Positions 11,735-21,275 of a DNA stretch of 64,000 nt are shown in pieces. The notes beneath the pieces are model-generated. The model did not search any database, had not been told where the DNA came from, and was given only the letters and a program-made list of their open reading frames with translations. This stretch comes from Novosphingobium profundi (GTDB lineage: Bacteria; Pseudomonadota; Alphaproteobacteria; Sphingomonadales; Sphingomonadaceae): the NCBI RefSeq assembly GCF_020524485.1, contig NZ_JAIVLF010000001.1:1178001-1242000 (forward strand), written 5' to 3'. Position numbers and translations under genes: made by a program. How positions within the stretch are numbered: the first letter of the stretch is position 1; every line of letters begins with the position of its first letter.

Positions 11735-12111
11735 TGAGCAAGCAGGCAGCACCCCGCCGCGTCGGCGAAAAGGAAGCCCTGTCGGTCGGCACCACGATCC
11801 GTGGTTCGGCGCAGAAGCTCAATCTCGTCGCCGCCCTGATCCGTGGCAAGAAGGCTGAGGAAGCGATGAACATCCTCGCTTTCTCGAAGAAGGCCATGGC
11901 CGTGGACGCCCGCAAGGTTCTCGCTTCGGCGATCGCCAACGCGGAGAACAACCACAACCTCGACGTCGACGCTCTCGTCGTCGCCGAGGCGTCGGTCGGC
12001 AAGTCGATCACCATGAAGCGCTTCCACACCCGTGGTCGTGGCAAGAGCACCCGGATCCTCAAGCCGTTCTCACGTCTGCGGATCGTCGTTCGCGAAGTCG
12101 AGGAGGCCTGA
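11734..12111 (+). CDS. rplV: 50S ribosomal protein L22
   Basis: 125 aa, with a short N-terminal extension over the 110-aa E. coli protein. L22 reaches through the 50S subunit and its beta-hairpin forms part of the exit tunnel wall. The hairpin tip is seen as [23 protein letters not shown] overlaps the rpsS stop by one base. Mutations in this loop can give macrolide resistance in other bacteria; no deviation stands out here. Confidence 0.97.
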   Translation: MSKQAAPRRVGEKEALSVGTTIRGSAQKLNLVAALIRGKKAEEAMNILAFSKKAMAVDARKVLASAIANAENNHNLDVDALVVAEASVGKSITMKRFHTRGRGKSTRILKPFSRLRIVVREVEEA

Positions 12112-12114
12112 TCC

Positions 12115-12810
12115 ATGGGTCATAAGAGCAATCCGATCGGTCTGCGTCTGCAGATCAACCGTACCTGGGACAGCCGCTGGTTTGCGGAAGGCCGGGACTA
12201 CGGCAAGCTGCTTGAGGAAGACCTCAAGATCCGCAAGTTCATCCTTGAGAACGCGCCCCAGGCTGCGATCTCGAAGGTGGTCATCGAGCGTCCGGCCAAG
12301 CTGTGCCGCATCTCGATTTACGCGGCTCGTCCCGGTGTGATCATCGGCAAGAAGGGCGCGGACATCGAGAAGCTGCGCAAGAAGCTCTCGATCATGACCT
12401 CGAGCGAAGTGAAGCTGAACATCGTTGAAATCCGCAAGCCGGAAGTCGACGCCAAGCTGATCGCTCAGGGCATTGCGGACCAGCTGATCCGCCGCGTTGC
12501 CTTCCGTCGTGCGATGAAGCGCGCGATGCAGTCGGCCATGCGTCTGGGTGCCGAAGGCATCAAGATCATGTGCGGTGGCCGTCTGGGCGGCGCCGAAATC
12601 GCTCGCGTCGAGCAGTACCGCGAAGGTCGCGTGCCGCTTCACACCCTGCGTGCGAATATCGACTATGCCGAAGCCGAGGCGCTGACCGCCTACGGTATCA
12701 TCGGCATCAAGGTCTGGGTCTTCAAGGGTGAGATCCTGGGCCACGACCCGACGGCGCAGGACCGGCTGATGATGGAGGCTCAGACCTCCGGCGTCCGCCC
12801 GGCGCGCTGA
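12115..12810 (+). CDS. rpsC: 30S ribosomal protein S3
   Basis: 231 aa. S3 lies at the mRNA entry channel and contributes helicase activity. [20 protein letters not shown] is the canonical N-terminus; the KH domain motif [14 protein letters not shown] lies near residue 79, and the C-terminal domain includes [15 protein letters not shown] sequence (here [16 protein letters not shown]). It starts 3 nt after rplV and ends 22 nt before rplP. Confidence 0.98.
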   Translation: MGHKSNPIGLRLQINRTWDSRWFAEGRDYGKLLEEDLKIRKFILENAPQAAISKVVIERPAKLCRISIYAARPGVIIGKKGADIEKLRKKLSIMTSSEVKLNIVEIRKPEVDAKLIAQGIADQLIRRVAFRRAMKRAMQSAMRLGAEGIKIMCGGRLGGAEIARVEQYREGRVPLHTLRANIDYAEAEALTAYGIIGIKVWVFKGEILGHDPTAQDRLMMEAQTSGVRPAR

Positions 12811-12832
12811 GGCTTAGGATAGAGTAAGCACC

Positions 12833-13264
12833 ATGCTGCAACCGAAAAAGACCAAGTTCCGCAAGGCTTTCAAGGGCAAGATCAAGGGCGCTGCCAAGGG
12901 CGGCACCGATCTGAACTTTGGCTCCTACGGCCTCAAGGCTCTCGAGCCGGAACGCATCACCGCCCGCCAGATCGAAGCGGCTCGCCGCGCGATCACGCGT
13001 CACATCAAGCGCCAGGGTCGCCTCTGGATCCGCGTCTTCCCCGACGTGCCGGTTTCGAAGAAGCCTGCTGAAGTCCGTCAGGGTAAGGGCAAGGGTTCGG
13101 TGGAATACTGGGCCGCGCGTGTGAAGCCGGGCCGTATCCTGTTCGAGCTGGACGGCGTTGCCGGCCCGCTCGCCGCTGAGGCTTTCAGCCGCGCTGCGAT
13201 GAAGCTTCCCATCAAGACCAAGGTCGTTGCCCGTCTCGGCGACACCTCGCACCTGGAGGGTTAA
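12833..13264 (+). CDS. rplP: 50S ribosomal protein L16
   Basis: 143 aa. L16 organises the A-site region of the 50S subunit. [19 protein letters not shown] is the family N-terminus, and [20 protein letters not shown] the highly conserved rRNA-binding loop; the Arg that is hydroxylated by YcfD in E. coli falls in this area. It is followed after 3 nt by rpmC, with AGGG at the end of the gene acting as the next ribosome site. Confidence 0.98.
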   Translation: MLQPKKTKFRKAFKGKIKGAAKGGTDLNFGSYGLKALEPERITARQIEAARRAITRHIKRQGRLWIRVFPDVPVSKKPAEVRQGKGKGSVEYWAARVKPGRILFELDGVAGPLAAEAFSRAAMKLPIKTKVVARLGDTSHLEG

Positions 13265-13267
13265 TTC

Positions 13268-13471
13268 ATGGCTGCCAAGACTGAAGACTTCCGCGCCAAG
13301 ACCGACGACCAGCTCACTGAAGAGCTGGTCGCTCTGAAGCGCGAGCAGTTCAACCTTCGTTTCCAGGCCGCCACGAGCCAGCTCGAGGCACCGGCCCGGA
13401 TCAAGGAGGTCCGTCGCAACATCGCCCGCATCAAGACGCTCCAGGCTGAGCGTTCGGCTGCGGCGAAGTAA
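13268..13471 (+). CDS. rpmC: 50S ribosomal protein L29
   Basis: 67 aa, typical size. L29 is a small helical hairpin protein next to L23 at the exit tunnel. The helix [20 protein letters not shown] and the family segment [20 protein letters not shown] are clear. Lies between rplP and rpsQ with short spacings (3 and 12 nt); AAGGAGG before rpsQ overlaps its stop. Confidence 0.97.
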   Translation: MAAKTEDFRAKTDDQLTEELVALKREQFNLRFQAATSQLEAPARIKEVRRNIARIKTLQAERSAAAK

Positions 13472-13483
13472 GGAGGAAACACG

Positions 13484-13771
13484 ATGCCCAAGCGTATTCT
13501 GATCGGTACCGTCGTTTCCGACAAGACCGACAAGACCGTTACCGTACTCGTCGAGCGCCGCGTGAAGCACCCGCTTTACGGCAAGATCATTCGTCGCTCG
13601 AAGAAGTATGCCGCCCACGACGAAGAGAACGCGTACCACATTGGTGATCGCGTCCGCATCGAGGAAACCAAACCGATCTCAAAGTCGAAGACCTGGAAGG
13701 TTCTCGACACGTTGCAGGCCGGAAAGGGTGTTGCCATCGAGGCTAATCTCGACGTAGAGGCCGCCAACTGA
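13484..13771 (+). CDS. rpsQ: 30S ribosomal protein S17
   Basis: 95 aa, slightly longer at the C-terminus than E. coli S17 (84 aa). S17 is a primary 16S rRNA binder needed for early 30S assembly. [20 protein letters not shown] is the conserved start and KTWKVLDTL the usual end of the core. A ribosome site AAGGAGG lies just upstream. It is followed by a textbook intrinsic terminator, so it is the last gene of the S10 unit here. Confidence 0.98.
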   Translation: MPKRILIGTVVSDKTDKTVTVLVERRVKHPLYGKIIRRSKKYAAHDEENAYHIGDRVRIEETKPISKSKTWKVLDTLQAGKGVAIEANLDVEAAN

Positions 13772-13780
13772 TTTGAGACG

Positions 13781-13811
13781 CCCCCGGCTTAACCGCCGGG
13801 GGAGCTTTTTT
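13781..13811 (+). terminator. Intrinsic terminator between rpsQ and rplN
   Basis: Perfect 8-bp stem CCCCCGGC (13781-13788) and GCCGGGGG (13795-13802) around TTAACC, followed by AGC and six T (13806-13811). This is canonical and marks the S10/spc boundary; rplN would need read-through or a promoter in the next 50 nt. Confidence 0.85.
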
Positions 13812-13859
13812 GGAACTGCCGGACTGGTTCCGGCAAGCCGTTGAGAAGGAACCGGATCA

Positions 13860-14228
13860 ATGATCCAGATGCAATCCAATCTCGACGTCGCGGACAACAG
13901 CGGCGCGAAGCGCGTCCAGTGCATCAAGGTGCTGGGTGGCTCGAAGCGTCGTTTCGCAGGCGTCGGCGACATCATCGTGGTGTCGGTAAAGGAAGCGCAG
14001 CCGCGCGCGCGCGTCAAGAAGGGCGACGTGCACCGTGCTGTCATCGTGCGCACCCGTAAGGACGTTCGTCGTCCCGACGGCAGCGTCATCCGCTTCGACA
14101 GCAACGCTGCCGTGCTCATCAACAAGAGCGAGGAGCCGATCGGCACCCGTATCTTCGGCCCCGTGGTTCGCGAGCTTCGCGGCAAGGGCTTCATGAAGAT
14201 CATCTCGCTTGCTCCGGAGGTGCTGTAA
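13860..14228 (+). CDS. rplN: 50S ribosomal protein L14
   Basis: 122 aa. L14 sits at the subunit interface and contacts 16S rRNA helix 14; it is also the docking site for Rsf[21 protein letters not shown] is the conserved N-terminus. [20 protein letters not shown] is the conserved C-terminal part. A GAGAAGG ribosome site precedes it. First gene of the spc cluster; its stop overlaps the rplX ATG (TAATG). Confidence 0.98.
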   Translation: MIQMQSNLDVADNSGAKRVQCIKVLGGSKRRFAGVGDIIVVSVKEAQPRARVKKGDVHRAVIVRTRKDVRRPDGSVIRFDSNAAVLINKSEEPIGTRIFGPVVRELRGKGFMKIISLAPEVL

Positions 14229-14542
14229 TGGCTGCCGCGAAGATCAAGAAGGGTGACCAGGTCGTCGTTCTGTCGGGCAAGGATAAGGGCCGTACCGGCG
14301 CTGTTCTCCAGGTCATGCCCAAGGACGGCAAGGTCGTGGTCGAGGGCGTGAACGTCGCCACCCGCCACCGCAAGCCGACCCAGCAGAACCCGCAGGGCGG
14401 CATCGAGCGCAATCCCGCTCCGATGGCGATCAGCAAGGTCGCGGTTGCCGTTGACGGCAAGCCGACCCGCGTTCGCTTCGAAGAGAAGGACGGCAAGAAG
14501 GTCCGTGTGGCTGTGAAGACCGGGGAGACCATCGATGGCTGA
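14228..14542 (+). CDS. rplX: 50S ribosomal protein L24
   Basis: 104 aa, as in E. coli. L24 initiates 50S assembly by binding domain I of 23S rRNA. The KOW motif is visible as [20 protein letters not shown] near the N-terminus; [20 protein letters not shown] follows. Overlaps rplN by one base and rplE by 8 nt, so the three are probably translationally coupled. Confidence 0.98.
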   Translation: MAAAKIKKGDQVVVLSGKDKGRTGAVLQVMPKDGKVVVEGVNVATRHRKPTQQNPQGGIERNPAPMAISKVAVAVDGKPTRVRFEEKDGKKVRVAVKTGETIDG

Positions 14543-15119
14543 TAAGTACACCCCGCGTATGCGTTCGAAGTACGATGCGGAAATCGTCAAGGCGATGACC
14601 GAAAAGTTCGGCTACAAGAACGTGATGGAAGTGCCTTCGATCGAGAAGATCACGCTCAACATGGGCGTGGGCGAGGCGAGCCAGGACAAGAAGAAGGTCC
14701 AGACCGCCGCGGCCGAAATGGAAAAGATTGCCGGCCAGAAGCCCGTGATCACCAAGGCCCGCAAGTCGATCGCGCAGTTCAAGCTGCGTGAAGGCATGCC
14801 CATCGGTTGCAAGGTTACCCTGCGCCGCGAACGCATGTTCGAATTCCTCGATCGCCTCATCACGATCGCGATGCCCCGCATCCGCGACTTCCGTGGTCTG
14901 AACGCCAAGTCGTTCGACGGCCGCGGCAACTACGCGATGGGCCTGAAGGAGCAGATCATCTTCCCCGAGATCAGCTACGATCAGATCGAGAAGGTGCGTG
15001 GCATGGACATCATCGTCACCACCACCGCCAAGACCGACGAAGAAGCACGCGAACTGCTGCGTCTTTTCGGTTTCCCGTTCCCGGTTGAAGAAGCCGCGGA
15101 AGAGAAGGAGGCGGCGTGA
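14535..15119 (+). CDS. rplE: 50S ribosomal protein L5
   Basis: 194 aa, with a Glu/Ala-rich C-terminal tail of about 12 residues beyond the usual core. L5 binds 5S rRNA and contacts P-site tRNA through its loop. Visible family motifs are NMGVGEA (near residue 43), KAR(K)[14 protein letters not shown] and [20 protein letters not shown]. It begins inside the end of rplX and is followed by rpsN after 29 nt. Confidence 0.98.
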   Translation: MADKYTPRMRSKYDAEIVKAMTEKFGYKNVMEVPSIEKITLNMGVGEASQDKKKVQTAAAEMEKIAGQKPVITKARKSIAQFKLREGMPIGCKVTLRRERMFEFLDRLITIAMPRIRDFRGLNAKSFDGRGNYAMGLKEQIIFPEISYDQIEKVRGMDIIVTTTAKTDEEARELLRLFGFPFPVEEAAEEKEAA

Positions 15120-15148
15120 GCCGCCGCTGAGGAAGAGAGCTTAAGTCC

Positions 15149-15454
15149 ATGGCGAAACTGAGTTCCGTGAACAAGAACGAGCGTCGTAAGAAGCTCGTCA
15201 AGAAGTACGCTGGTAAGTACGAACGCCTCAAGGCGATTGCCGATGACACCTCGCTCGACGAAACCGAGCGTCTCATCGCCCGCCTGAAGCTGGCCGAGAT
15301 CCCGCGCAACGGCAACCCGACCCGGGTTCGCAACCGCTGCGCCACGACCGGTCGTCCGCGTGGTTACTACCGCAAGTTCGGCCTGTGCCGCGTTGAGCTG
15401 CGTGATCTTGCCAACAAGGGCATGATCCCCGGCGTGACCAAGTCGAGCTGGTAA
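15149..15454 (+). CDS. rpsN: 30S ribosomal protein S14 (zinc-free form)
   Basis: 101 aa, the long form. The C-terminal half reads [20 protein letters not shown]; the zinc ribbon Cys quartet of the short form is not complete, so this is the zinc-independent type. S14 is a late-assembling head protein contacting the A site. Start [19 protein letters not shown] is canonical. The ribosome site is weak (GAGAGC). Confidence 0.98.
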   Translation: MAKLSSVNKNERRKKLVKKYAGKYERLKAIADDTSLDETERLIARLKLAEIPRNGNPTRVRNRCATTGRPRGYYRKFGLCRVELRDLANKGMIPGVTKSSW

Positions 15455-15468
15455 GGGATACATAAGCA

Positions 15469-15864
15469 ATGGCTATGACCGATCCCCTGGGTGATATGCT
15501 CACCCGCATCCGCAACGGCCAGCAGGCGAAGAAGGACTCCGTCCTTTCCCCCGCCAGCAAGCTGCGTGCGCGCGTGCTCGAAGTTCTCCAGCGTGAGGGC
15601 TATATCCGCGGCTACAGCGATGACACCACCGGTGCTCACCCGCAGCTGCGCATCGAGCTGAAGTACTTCGAAGGCGAGCCCGCTATCAAGCACATCGCTC
15701 GCGTCTCCAAGCCTGGCCGCCGCGTCTACTCGGGTTCCAAGGAACTCCCGGTTGTGCGCAATGGCCTTGGCATCACCATCGTCTCGACGCCCAAGGGCGT
15801 GCTCTCGGATGCCGAAGCACGTGCCGACAACGTCGGTGGCGAAGTGCTGGCGGAGGTGTTCTGA
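15469..15864 (+). CDS. rpsH: 30S ribosomal protein S8
   Basis: 131 aa. S8 binds the central domain of 16S rRNA; in E. coli it also represses the spc operon at the rplE start. [18 protein letters not shown] is the family start, and [20 protein letters not shown] the conserved C-terminal rRNA-binding region. The stop overlaps the rplF start by one base (TGATG). Confidence 0.98.
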   Translation: MAMTDPLGDMLTRIRNGQQAKKDSVLSPASKLRARVLEVLQREGYIRGYSDDTTGAHPQLRIELKYFEGEPAIKHIARVSKPGRRVYSGSKELPVVRNGLGITIVSTPKGVLSDAEARADNVGGEVLAEVF

Positions 15865-16397
15865 TGAGCCGCATTGGTAAGAGGGCGGTTGCTATTCCGG
15901 CCGGCGTTACCGCCAAGCTCGAAGGCGACGTGCTGACCGTGAAGGGCCCCAAGGGTACGCTTGAAATGGGCGTGTCCGACCAGGTGACCTACACCGTCGA
16001 AGAAGGTTCGGTTGGCGTTTCGCCGATCAACCAGTCGAAGGTGGCTCGCAGCCACTGGGGCATGCAGCGCACGCTCGTCGCCAACCTCGTTGGCGGCGTG
16101 ACCGAAGGTTACTCGAAGGTCCTTGAACTCAAGGGCGTCGGCTACCGCGCACAGGTCCAGGGCAAGAAGCTCAAGCTTCAGCTCGGCTACTCGCACGATG
16201 TCGACATCGACATCCCGGAAGGTATCGAGATCAAGGCGCCGGATAACACCACCGTCGAGATCTCGGGCATCGACAAGCAGAAGGTCGGCCAGATCGCGGC
16301 CGAGATTCGTCGCTGGCGCAAGCCCGAACCCTACAAGGGCAAGGGCATCAAGTACCGCGGCGAGTACATCTTCCGCAAGGAAGGGAAGAAGAAGTAA
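15864..16397 (+). CDS. rplF: 50S ribosomal protein L6
   Basis: 177 aa, the same as E. coli. L6 lies near the sarcin-ricin loop and the factor-binding site. [15 protein letters not shown] is the conserved N-terminus. The two tandem L6 domains are followed by the signature [20 protein letters not shown] near the end. One-base overlaps with both neighbours. Confidence 0.98.
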   Translation: MSRIGKRAVAIPAGVTAKLEGDVLTVKGPKGTLEMGVSDQVTYTVEEGSVGVSPINQSKVARSHWGMQRTLVANLVGGVTEGYSKVLELKGVGYRAQVQGKKLKLQLGYSHDVDIDIPEGIEIKAPDNTTVEISGIDKQKVGQIAAEIRRWRKPEPYKGKGIKYRGEYIFRKEGKKK

Positions 16398-16735
16398 TGG
16401 CAAAGCTTTCCCTTTTCCAGCGCCGCCGTCAGCGCGTGCGCACCGCCCTTCGCGCGTCGGCTTCGGGCCGTCCGCGTCTTTCGGTGCACCGCACCGGACG
16501 TCACATCTACGCCCAGATCATCGACGATGCGCAGGGCCGTACGGTCGCTGCTGCCAACACGCTTGGCGGCAAGGGCGCTGACACCGATGCCGCCATCCGC
16601 GTGGGCAAGGAACTCGCCGAGGCCGCCAAGAAGGCGGGCATCACTTCGGTCGTGTTCGATCGCGGCGGCTTCCTCTATCATGGTCGCGTCAAGGCGCTGG
16701 CCGATGCCGCCCGCGAAGGCGGGCTGGAGTTCTGA
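16397..16735 (+). CDS. rplR: 50S ribosomal protein L18
   Basis: 112 aa, close to the usual 115-120. L18 binds 5S rRNA together with L5. The conserved core [20 protein letters not shown] and the C-terminal [20 protein letters not shown] are clear. ATG overlaps the rplF stop (TAATG), and rpsE follows after 2 nt. Confidence 0.98.
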   Translation: MAKLSLFQRRRQRVRTALRASASGRPRLSVHRTGRHIYAQIIDDAQGRTVAAANTLGGKGADTDAAIRVGKELAEAAKKAGITSVVFDRGGFLYHGRVKALADAAREGGLEF

Positions 16736-16737
16736 GC

Positions 16738-17466
16738 ATGGCTGACGAAAACACCAACACCACCAGCAGTGAGCAGCCCATCGCGGCTGACAACCCGCAG
16801 GGCGGTGCTCCCCAGGAGCAGCGCGAGAGCCGTGATGGCGGTCGTGGTCGTGGCGGCCGTGGCCGTGGCGAGCGCGGTGGCCGTGGCCGTCGTGACGACC
16901 GTCGTGGCCGTCGCGATGACGAGGAGCAGGGCGAAGAGCTGATCGAGAAGCTGGTTCACATCAACCGCGTCTCGAAGACCGTCAAGGGCGGTAAGCGCTT
17001 CGGTTTTGCCGCACTCGTCGTCGTGGGTGACGGCAAGGGCCGCGTCGGCTTTGGCCATGCCAAGGCTCGCGAGGTTCCCGAGGCAATCACCAAGGCAACC
17101 GCTTCGGCCAAGAAGAAGATGATCCGCGTCGCTCTGAAGGAGGGTCGTACCCTCCATCATGACGGCAAGGGCCACTTCGGTGCGGGCCGCGTCAATGTCC
17201 GTACGGCTCCGGCCGGTACCGGCATCATCGCCGGCGGTCCGATGCGCGCCGTGTTCGAGAGCCTGGGCGTCGCTGACGTCGTGACCAAGTCGGTCGGCAC
17301 CTCGAACCCGTACAACATGATCCGCGCCACCTTCGACGCCCTGACCGACCAGTCCTCGCCGAAGGCGGTGGCTCAGCGTCGTGGCAAGAAGGTCTCCGAC
17401 CTCCTGGGTCGTGGCGGTGCGAGCGAAGCTGAGGCCGAGGCCGCAGCTGAAGCCATCGTGGAGTAA
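16738..17466 (+). CDS. rpsE: 30S ribosomal protein S5 with RGG-rich N-terminal extension
   Basis: 242 aa against 167 in E. coli. The first 70 or so residues are an added low-complexity region: an acidic/Asn start, then Arg/Gly repeats ([19 protein letters not shown]), then a charged [14 protein letters not shown]. The conserved S5 core starts at [20 protein letters not shown] (residue about 64), including the loop linked to spectinomycin resistance, which looks wild type. A C-terminal Glu/Ala tail follows the core. S5 helps form the mRNA entry channel and affects fidelity. The RGG segment is likely disordered and RNA-binding (inference). Confidence 0.97.
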   Translation: MADENTNTTSSEQPIAADNPQGGAPQEQRESRDGGRGRGGRGRGERGGRGRRDDRRGRRDDEEQGEELIEKLVHINRVSKTVKGGKRFGFAALVVVGDGKGRVGFGHAKAREVPEAITKATASAKKKMIRVALKEGRTLHHDGKGHFGAGRVNVRTAPAGTGIIAGGPMRAVFESLGVADVVTKSVGTSNPYNMIRATFDALTDQSSPKAVAQRRGKKVSDLLGRGGASEAEAEAAAEAIVE

Positions 17467-17472
17467 GCGACA

Positions 17473-17649
17473 ATGGCCAAGATCAAGATCAAGCAGATCG
17501 GTTCGCCGATCCGTCGCCCCGAGAGCCAGAAGAAGATCCTCATCGGTCTCGGCCTCGGCAAGATGCACCGCGTTGTCGAGCTCGAGGACACCCCCGAGGT
17601 TCGTGGCGCGATTGCCAAGCTCCCGCACATGGTAGCCGTGGTCGACTGA
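17473..17649 (+). CDS. rpmD: 50S ribosomal protein L30
   Basis: 58 aa, normal size. L30 is a small two-stranded protein of the 50S subunit. Translation gives [20 protein letters not shown] followed by the conserved [20 protein letters not shown] segment and ends MVAVVD. Starts 6 nt after rpsE. Normally rplO follows directly, but here a terminator and an unrelated lipoprotein gene intervene. Confidence 0.97.
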   Translation: MAKIKIKQIGSPIRRPESQKKILIGLGLGKMHRVVELEDTPEVRGAIAKLPHMVAVVD

Positions 17650-17692
17650 CCTGGCTGCCGCTCCTTCGGGAGCCGCGAGTTGAAGATTGAAA

Positions 17693-17723
17693 GGGCTCCG
17701 GTGCTTGGCATCGGGGCCCTTTT
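17693..17723 (+). terminator. Terminator-like hairpin after rpmD
   Basis: A 12-bp stem with two wobbles, GGGCTCCGGTGC (17693-17704) with GCATCGGGGCCC (17708-17719), closes around TTG and is followed by four T. It would end the spc transcript before the inserted lipoprotein gene. Confidence 0.75.
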
Positions 17724-17823
17724 CGCATGGGCTTGTCGGGTAGGGGCGCGATGTACCTTTCATTCAGGGGCACCTGTGCTATGCGCTCATGCCTTCCACT
17801 CGTCCTCCCGGGATGTCTTTCAG

Positions 17824-19050
17824 ATGGTAAAGCCTGCATCGATGTTACGTGGCCTGCTGGGATCGGTTTCTGCGCGCCGATGTGCGTTGGCGGGTGCAGT
17901 GGTGCTTGGTCTGGGCGCATGTAGCGCAGATCCGCCTGGTTCTGACGGAGGCCTTGTCCCCGAGGGCGAGGCTGTGGCCGCGTGCAACGATTTTCGTGCG
18001 GATCCCAAGGTGCTGACTTCGATGCGCGCCGGGGACATCGCGCTGCGCAAGGCGCTGGCCTCGGGCGCCAGGCCCGATCCTGTCGTGGAGGCGGTCAGCG
18101 CAATTGCGCGCGGTGATTTTCGCCTTGCTGCGGCAACGACGCCGCAGGGTGTCTCGCTCGACCTCTACAACGCGCAATGTCGACTTCTGGGCCGTCCGGC
18201 GGCCTGGTCGATCCGGGCACTGGCGTTCGTGCCGGATCTTGCCGCCGCCGAGGGCAGGGGGGCAGATGTCCCCGCCACGGCCTTCGGGCGACAGTACAAT
18301 GCGGCCCTTATGGCCGATCCGCATTATCCCTATCGCGATATCTGCCGCCCCGTTGCAGATGTCGGACCTGAACCCGAGATCCGGCCGGAAGAACCGATTT
18401 CGCAGCCTTACGGTTTTGCCGATCTTCAGTCGGGCGAGGCGGTGGACACGATGGGCTATGCCGCGCGCCACAATGCCGTGAGTCAATTGCGCCGGCTTGT
18501 CGCTGAGCGCCCGCAGGATATCGACAAGCCCGACATGTTCGGGCTGACGCCGCTTGCCTGGGCTATTGCCTATCAGCGCTGGCGGACAGCCGACGTCCTG
18601 ATTGAGGCCGGCGCAAGTCCGACAGGGGCGAGTTGTCAGACCGCGATTGATCGCCAGTCGCCCCTCCAGGTCGCGCGTCTCATGCGCTGGACGGACATGA
18701 TCGGACGTCTGCGTTCGTATGTCAGCGAGGAGGAATTCGCCAGCCTGCGTCAGAACCCGCGCTATGACGATGCGAGCCTGGCGGACTTCAACCGCGCGTT
18801 TTTCCAGATCAAGCACCGCTATGACCCGATTCTGCGGCAGCGTCGTTTCTCGCGTTACGAGCTGCAGTTCGCCATTGATGAGGCTGGCAATTCGACGAGC
18901 TGTGAACTGGTGCCTGCATCGAATTCGGCCGAATTCGATGCCGAACTGTGCGAAGTTGCGATGAAGGTCGTGCGCTGGACCCCAGCGCGTGACGCGTTCG
19001 CGACCACGGTTCCGGGCGATGCCAAGCTGGTCTTTGGCCTCGGCAAGTAG
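17824..19050 (+). CDS. Lipoprotein with ankyrin-like and TonB_C-like segments
   Basis: 408 aa from ATG 17824; a second ATG at 17842 is also possible. The N-terminus is a lipoprotein signal with the lipobox LGAC near residue 36, so the mature protein should be lipid-anchored. The middle (about residues 225-300) holds ankyrin-like helices: MGYAARHNAVSQLRRLVAE, then DMFGLTPLAWAIAYQRW and ADVLIEAGA. The C-terminal 75 residues (from YDPILRQRRFSRYELQFAID, ending in RWTPARDAF) resemble the TonB C-terminal fold but there is no membrane/proline-rich part. The gene is bracketed by two hairpins and sits between rpmD and rplO, where no gene is expected. Function unknown. Confidence 0.75.
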   Translation: MVKPASMLRGLLGSVSARRCALAGAVVLGLGACSADPPGSDGGLVPEGEAVAACNDFRADPKVLTSMRAGDIALRKALASGARPDPVVEAVSAIARGDFRLAAATTPQGVSLDLYNAQCRLLGRPAAWSIRALAFVPDLAAAEGRGADVPATAFGRQYNAALMADPHYPYRDICRPVADVGPEPEIRPEEPISQPYGFADLQSGEAVDTMGYAARHNAVSQLRRLVAERPQDIDKPDMFGLTPLAWAIAYQRWRTADVLIEAGASPTGASCQTAIDRQSPLQVARLMRWTDMIGRLRSYVSEEEFASLRQNPRYDDASLADFNRAFFQIKHRYDPILRQRRFSRYELQFAIDEAGNSTSCELVPASNSAEFDAELCEVAMKVVRWTPARDAFATTVPGDAKLVFGLGK

Positions 19051-19067
19051 TCGGGCATGCGCGAATA

Positions 19068-19090
19068 GGGGGTGACAGGCGCCCCCCTTT
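19068..19090 (+). terminator. Terminator-like hairpin after the lipoprotein gene
   Basis: GGGGGTG (19068-19074), loop ACAGG, CGCCCCC (19080-19086), then CTTT. Short T tract, so strength is uncertain; rplO starts about 60 nt further on. Confidence 0.5.
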
Positions 19091-19147
19091 CGCCTATGGG
19101 GCCCGCTTCCCATCCAGCGCGATGAAAAGCGAAAGCGAGTGCAGACT

Positions 19148-19627
19148 ATGAATCTTAACGATCTCCGTGACAACGCCGGTGCCCGCCACCGCCGCATGCG
19201 TGTCGGCCGTGGTATCGGTTCGGGCAAGGGCAAGACCTCGGCACGTGGTCAGAAGGGCCAGAAGAGCCGTTCGGGTGTTGCCGTCAAGGGTTTCGAAGGC
19301 GGCCAGATGCCGCTTCACATGCGCCTTCCGAAGCGCGGCTTCACCAACGCGAAGTTCACCAAGGACTACGCGGAAGTGAACCTGGGCATGGTCCAGAAGG
19401 CGATCGACGCCGGCAAGCTCGACATCTCGGGCACCGTCGATCACGCCGCGCTCAAGGGCGCTGGCCTGGCCCGTGGCGGCAAGGACGGCGTGCGTCTCCT
19501 GGGCAAGGGTGAACTCACCGCCAAGGTCGAATTCAACGTTGCTGGCGCTTCGAAGGGCGCCGTGGAAGCCGTTGAAAAGGCTGGCGGCAAGGTGATCCTG
19601 CCTGCCAAGGAAGCCGCTTCGGCCTGA
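19148..19627 (+). CDS. rplO: 50S ribosomal protein L15
   Basis: 159 aa. L15 is a late-assembling 50S protein with a long basic extension. [20 protein letters not shown] is the family start, chosen over a GTG three codons upstream; [20 protein letters not shown] and [18 protein letters not shown] are diagnostic. Separated from rpmD by the lipoprotein insertion and from secY by 239 nt, so it may need its own promoter; I could not identify a good one. Confidence 0.98.
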   Translation: MNLNDLRDNAGARHRRMRVGRGIGSGKGKTSARGQKGQKSRSGVAVKGFEGGQMPLHMRLPKRGFTNAKFTKDYAEVNLGMVQKAIDAGKLDISGTVDHAALKGAGLARGGKDGVRLLGKGELTAKVEFNVAGASKGAVEAVEKAGGKVILPAKEAASA

Positions 19628-19866
19628 TTCGCCACAGTGCGGTAACGCAATAGAGGAGGGCGGAGCGCGGCGCGTTTCGCCCTCTTGTGCGTTTCGCCAC
19701 GGCGGTACTGGCGCGAATCATGTGGGTTTCGCGTCCCGTTGGTGGCACGGAGGGTTTCCGCCCTCCTACGAATGTCTATATGGACGGACTGGAACGCGGG
19801 TTCGACAAGGATGCTCTCAGCAGCTAAGGCCGAATCCGAACACGCTATTCGAGGCTTCTACAACTC

Positions 19867-21234
19867 ATGGCTTCCCGTGCCGACAATATCGCCAGCTCGC
19901 TGAGCCTGAGCAATTTCTCCAAGGCTACCGAGCTGAAGAAGCGCATCTGGTTCACGATCGGTGCGCTTATCGTTTTCCGTTTCCTGAGCTTTGTGCCGCT
20001 GCCGGGCGTCGACGCCCGCATTCTCAGCGAGCTCTACAGCCAGACGCAGGGCGGTATCCTCGACCTGTTCAACACCTTCTCGGGTGGCTCGCTCTCGCGC
20101 ATGAGCCTGATTGCGCTTGGCGTCATGCCCTACATCACGGCCTCGATCGTGGTGCAGCTGGCCGCTTCGCTTCATCCCGCGCTCATGGCGCTGAAGAAGG
20201 AAGGTGAGGCTGGTCGCAAGAAGCTGAACCAGTACACCCGCTATGGCACGGTTGGCCTCTGCGCCATCCAGGGCTACTTCCTGGCCGTGAGCCTGGAAGC
20301 CTATGGCGCCTCGAGCGGTCTTCCCGCCGTTGTCGATCCGGGCATCCTGTTCCGCATTGGCGCGGTCATCAGCCTGGTTGGTGGCACGATGTTCCTGCTG
20401 TGGCTGGGTGAGCAGATCACCTCGCGCGGCATCGGCAACGGTGTGTCGCTGATCATCATGGCTGGTATCGTCGCGCAGATGCCGACGTTTGCCTCGAACC
20501 TGGGGCAGGCCTACTCGGCCGGAGACACCGGTTCGCTGCTCATCATGTTCCTGATCGCGCTCATCGTCGCGATGATCCTGCTGATCTGCTTCTTCGAGCG
20601 CGCCCAGCGCCGCTTGCTGATCCAGTATCCCAAGCGCGCGACCCAGCGCGGCATGATGCAGGCAGATCGCAGCCACCTGCCGCTGAAGATCAACACCGCG
20701 GGCGTGATCCCTCCGATCTTCGCGAGCTCGCTGCTGCTGCTGCCGCTCACCATCACCCAGTTTGCTGGCAATTCGCTGCAGCCGGACTCGACGATGGGCA
20801 AGGTCGTAGTGTCGCTGAACCAGTACCTGGGGCACGGCAAGCCGCTCTACATGCTGTTCTATGCAGCCGGCATCATCTTCTTCAGCTTCTTCTACACCGC
20901 GGTTGTCTTCAATCCGGAAGAGACGGCGGAGAACCTCAAGAAGAACGGTGGCTTCATTCCGGGCATTCGTCCGGGCAAGAACACGGCGAACTATCTGGAC
21001 TACGTGCTCACCCGCGTGACGGTGATCGGTGCGGCCTACCTCACGGCGGTATGCTGCATCCCTGAGTGGTTCCTGGCCCAGACCGGCCTTCCGCTGCTGT
21101 TCATGGGCGGCACCAGCCTGCTGATCGTTGTCAACGTGACTGTGGACACCATCACGCAGATCCAATCGCACCTGCTGGCGCACCAGTACGGCGATCTCAT
21201 AAAGAAGGCGAAGCTGAAAGGTCGCATGCGCTGA
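19867..21234 (+). CDS. secY: Protein translocase subunit SecY
   Basis: 455 aa. SecY is the channel of the general secretory pathway in the inner membrane. Ten hydrophobic segments can be read; TM1 is IWFTIGALIVFRFLSFVPLP, the plug region GGILDLFNTFSGGSLSRMS and the conserved GIGNGVSLIIMAGIV follow, and the cytoplasmic loop with RATQRGMMQADRSHLPLKI is clear. The upstream 239-nt gap contains a GC-rich inverted repeat (GGAGGG-TTTCCG-CCCTCC) and no gene. adk follows after 41 nt. Confidence 0.98.
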   Translation: MASRADNIASSLSLSNFSKATELKKRIWFTIGALIVFRFLSFVPLPGVDARILSELYSQTQGGILDLFNTFSGGSLSRMSLIALGVMPYITASIVVQLAASLHPALMALKKEGEAGRKKLNQYTRYGTVGLCAIQGYFLAVSLEAYGASSGLPAVVDPGILFRIGAVISLVGGTMFLLWLGEQITSRGIGNGVSLIIMAGIVAQMPTFASNLGQAYSAGDTGSLLIMFLIALIVAMILLICFFERAQRRLLIQYPKRATQRGMMQADRSHLPLKINTAGVIPPIFASSLLLLPLTITQFAGNSLQPDSTMGKVVVSLNQYLGHGKPLYMLFYAAGIIFFSFFYTAVVFNPEETAENLKKNGGFIPGIRPGKNTANYLDYVLTRVTVIGAAYLTAVCCIPEWFLAQTGLPLLFMGGTSLLIVVNVTVDTITQIQSHLLAHQYGDLIKKAKLKGRMR

Positions 21235-21275
21235 GCGCAGGCGTTCGCCAAAACGTAGAACTGAGGGGGTTACGC

